DNA of 64,000 nucleotides from Poecilobothrus nobilitatus. Lineage: Eukaryota; Arthropoda; Insecta; Diptera; Dolichopodidae. The stretch spans positions 3,782,001-3,846,000 of the forward strand of contig OX352773.1 of NCBI GenBank assembly GCA_947095535.1, read 5' to 3'. Positions 61,707-64,000 of the stretch are shown here, one piece after another (positions within the stretch are counted from its first letter, which is position 1; each line of letters opens with the position of its first letter). Under the pieces are notes generated by a model. It had not been told where the DNA came from, made no database searches, and worked only from the letters and a program-made list of their open reading frames with translations. The translations under genes were made by a program, and so were the position numbers.

Positions 61707-62328
61707 AATATTAATTTAGTATGCCTCATTAACTTTAATATGTACATTTTATTGTATATCATTTTAATTACTTACGTTTTGTGGTTTTTTTTTATTACTG
61801 ACACTTCAACTATTCATTGTAAGGTATGTTAAGGTATGTTAAAAAATAATTTTTATACTAATTGTATATTTCTTATTTCATTCAAAACTCATTACTCTAA
61901 TTTTTTATTGCATGTACATATTTGGTTCACTATATATTTTCACACACACTTTAAAACGGCTTATTTAAACTAACGCACACTTCATGCTTGCTTTAAGCAT
62001 CCCCACAATCTCTGCTATCCCATTTCTCCAAGTGAGTTATTATTCAAATTGTTAATTCTGTTTAATCAATTGATGAAATACATATTTATAAGTCGTTATT
62101 TAATATTTTTATTTTATTTTTACAAAAAGTCTCACAAAATTAATACAATTAACACATTACTTACCGATAATAAACTGACTTGTTGTCATTGTAATTTTGC
62201 AATATTTTTTAAGCTTTTTTGTACACATTCATAATTTTCTTTTCTAAATATATAAAATATTAGGTGTTTCAAAAACATATAGAGCTTTTTATTCGTCTTC
62301 AAACAATATTTTTTTTTAGAAAATATTA
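61707..62328. other. AT-rich non-coding spacer
   Basis: Contains the phrase AAGGTATGTT twice in tandem at 61820-61840. No gene. Confidence 0.6.
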
Positions 62329-62804
62329 AGGGTATTCACGAGTTGGTGCAAAGTGGTCTTGCACAAGTGCAAAATTTTGCACCGTAGCATATTTCAATTT
62401 TTTGACAGTTAAAGTGCACAATTTGTTGTTGTTTTCATGTATAAAAAAGTGCAAAATTTTGCAAGACTATGCAAGACCTAAACGCTATTGCATATTTGTT
62501 CAAGACCATTGCAAAGTTTGTTTATATATTTTTTGTAAGCGCTATATTAGATAAAAATTTAAAAAATGCCTAAAAAAAGTGGAAAAAAAATTATTTCTGA
62601 TTATTTATTAAGTCAAGCTTATGAAGATATACAAATATCTGAAATTTTTGGTAAGCATATTAAATTTTTATGTAAACAAGACAAGCACATCAACGATATT
62701 TGACAGTTCAATAAAAATTCATGCTAGGGTTATTCACGAGTTGGTGCAAATATGTGCTACGGTGCAAAAAAATTTGCACTTTTGCACCAACTCTTGAATA
62801 CCCT
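62329..62804. mobile_element. TIR element, probably PIF/Harbinger-like, internally deleted
   Basis: The left end reads AGGGTATTCACGAGTTGGTG. The right end, reverse-complemented, reads AGGGTATTCAAGAGTTGGTG. The similarity continues inward through TTGCACCGTAGCA for about 65 bp per side, with a small insertion on the left. The left flank is TTA and the right flank begins TTA or TAT depending on the exact boundary, consistent with the 3-bp TWA duplication of PIF/Harbinger elements but not decisive. The element is 476 bp, far too short for a transposase. It retains a short frame with a splice donor. A third, inward copy of the end starts at 62726, making the last 79 bp a hairpin. Confidence 0.75.
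62566..62703 (+). pseudogene. Short frame inside the TIR element, possible residual exon
   Basis: A 45-codon frame begins MPKKSGKKIISDYLLSQ and runs to a TGA inside the element. The sequence TTTTTGGTAAGC at 62647-62658 is a good splice donor, cutting after EIFG at about codon 30. The frame may thus be a short first exon of a gene that has lost its later exons. The basic start (KK, GKK) is compatible with a DNA-binding accessory protein or transposase N-terminus, but I do not recognise the family. Preserved by chance or by recent deletion; unlikely to be functional now. Confidence 0.35.
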
Positions 62805-63587
62805 TATTTTAGTAGACACGAACCAAAATAATTTTAAAAACTGAAATGAATAAAAAATTCCAATCAAATAATCTGGCGAACAGTAAATTAACCTATGTTT
62901 AAATTTCTAAAAAAAAAAAACAACATAAAATTCTGAAAATTTTATTAACACCTGTATATAATTATATTGCATCAATTGTTTTCCCCTTAGGCACCAACAA
63001 TTCGGTGTATAATTAAATTTTTAAATTATCTGAAAAGTAACATGAATTTAGCAATTTTAAAATTTGATAAAAAATAAAGCCCGTGTACTTCTAAAAAAAA
63101 AAATTAATAAAAATTAACTCCATTTTATTTTTTTTATGATCAAACCTTAGGATAAAAAAAATTTTGTTTTTTAATGTTATACACATTACTGCTAGTTTTA
63201 GATATTCTGGTTAAAATTTCTTTTCCACATTAGAAAACAATTATTTTCCGCACATATGACACGAATTTTTTTTTATAATTTTTTTAACTTTTCAACATAG
63301 CCAAAAAAAAAAAACATTTTTTTTTTGTGTAACTTTAACTTCCCGAATTTTTTCGTTTTGTTTTTTTTTGGTTACTTAAATTTTTTTTAGAAATTTTTTT
63401 TCGGCCTATGGTTCAGCTGGTTTAATTGCCGTTTTTTATAAATTTTTAATTTTCGAATGTGTGCGTTTTTCATAACGTTTTACTATTACTGTAATAAAAA
63501 AACAGTTATAATATGATAATATATGAATTGCTAAAAAATGATTATTGACTACTGTTTGTTTATGCTATGTATATGCATTAGTTTTTA
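62805..63587. other. AT-rich non-coding stretch
   Basis: A- and T-runs. Nothing recognised. Confidence 0.6.
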
Positions 63588-64000
63588 GAACATTTCCAAA
63601 ATATTTTTGAAAAAATATGCGTATTAGTTTCATTCTGTCACTCCGTCCGTCTTTTCGTCCGTCTGTCCGTCTGCTTACAAGACTTTTACACCGTTAAAGA
63701 TAGAGAAAAAATATTTTAACCATGGGTACGTCTCATAAAAAAATTAATTTTGTAGAGCAACTTTTTCATGTAGCCCCTATCCATTACAGAGCTGCGGTCC
63801 CTCCAACTTTGAAAAAGCCCTATTTTTAAATGCGTATGTCTCATGTTCTATATAACATTTTTGCAATCTGAAAACGCCATTCGATGGTAATTTTTTTTAG
63901 CTTTATAAATCAATATAAAAATTATACAACTTTTTTAAATTTCGTATTTAAATTTACCGTTATGTGAAAACCAAATTTTGCATGATATTTCTTTTTTCGT
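63588..64000 (+). mobile_element. (GTCY)n-centred interspersed repeat, copy 3, cut by window end
   Basis: Close relative of copy 1 (46771-47557). Both start ACATTTCCAAAA, TTTTTGAAAAAAT, GTATTAGTTT, then an interrupted (GTCY)n array (here about 63639-63673) and ACACCGTTAAAGATAGAG. Both continue through TTTTTCATGTAGCCCC, TGAAAAAGCCCTATTTTTAA and AATTTACCGTTATGTGAAAA. It continues beyond the window. Copies 1 and 3 are closer to each other than to copy 2, so they form a subfamily. Confidence 0.75.

Noticed and set aside
1..64000. CRISPR array, bacterial operons, ribosome binding sites, rRNA genes, organelle DNA insertions.
   Set aside because: No regularly spaced identical repeats with unique spacers, no compact gene layout, and no rRNA or mitochondrial gene motif; composition and elements indicate an insect nuclear genome.

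Overview
This window looks like non-coding DNA from an insect nuclear genome, most likely a fly (Diptera). It is extremely AT-rich (roughly four fifths or more by eye, not computed) and full of A and T homopolymers, (TA)n arrays and the ATGTATGTA/ACATACAT simple repeats common in fly genomes. It also carries three repeats built around (GTCY)n microsatellites, which resemble the dipteran mini-me/DINE-1 type. I found no host protein-coding exon, rRNA gene, functional tRNA gene or CRISPR array. The stretch is best read as intergenic DNA or one or more very long introns.

The interpretable content is mobile-element debris. (1) A tRNA-derived SINE family has copies near 16.8-17.0, 23.6, 35.3, 35.9 and 40.3-40.5 kb. 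The 40.3 kb copy is complete and flanked by a perfect 11-bp target-site duplication. Two other tRNA-like relics lie near 32.3 and 48.6 kb. (2) Degenerate 3' ends of non-LTR retrotransposons (LINEs) lie near 18.4-19.1 (- strand), 37.9-38.3 (+), 45.1-45.5 (+) and 60.9-61.7 kb (+), with a probable bare 3' tail at 34.7 kb (-). (3) A 476-bp terminal-inverted-repeat element at 62.3-62.8 kb, probably PIF/Harbinger-like, keeps a short reading frame that looks like the first exon of a lost gene. (4) Two copies of a hairpin MITE lie at 23.7 and 37.6 kb. (5) Three repeats of the (GTCY)n type lie at 46.8-47.6, 52.8-53.8 and 63.6-64.0 kb, all in the same orientation; the last runs off the window.

Several local duplications are also visible. 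A tandem pair of 0.75-0.93 kb units at 50.8-52.6 kb carries a GC-rich hairpin that is otherwise out of place here. A 39.4-40.1 kb block repeats a unique segment next to (ATT)n arrays and has an inverted relative at 48.7-49.0 kb. Smaller tandem pairs have periods of 65 bp (45.7 kb) and 61 bp (60.7 kb).

Region by region: 0-16.8 kb is plain AT-rich sequence without recognised elements. 16.8-24 kb has a SINE, a LINE fragment and a hairpin MITE. 24-32 kb is plain. 32-41 kb is a cluster of SINEs, a MITE, a LINE and an (ATT)n-linked repeat. 41-45 kb is plain. 45-54 kb is densely filled with repeats. 54-60.7 kb is plain. 60.7-64 kb again holds repeats. Apart from insertion and decay there is no evidence of genes working together, and I did not find a novel functional system. 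The most useful observations are the SINE family, the TIR element with its retained exon, and the unclassified tandem duplication.
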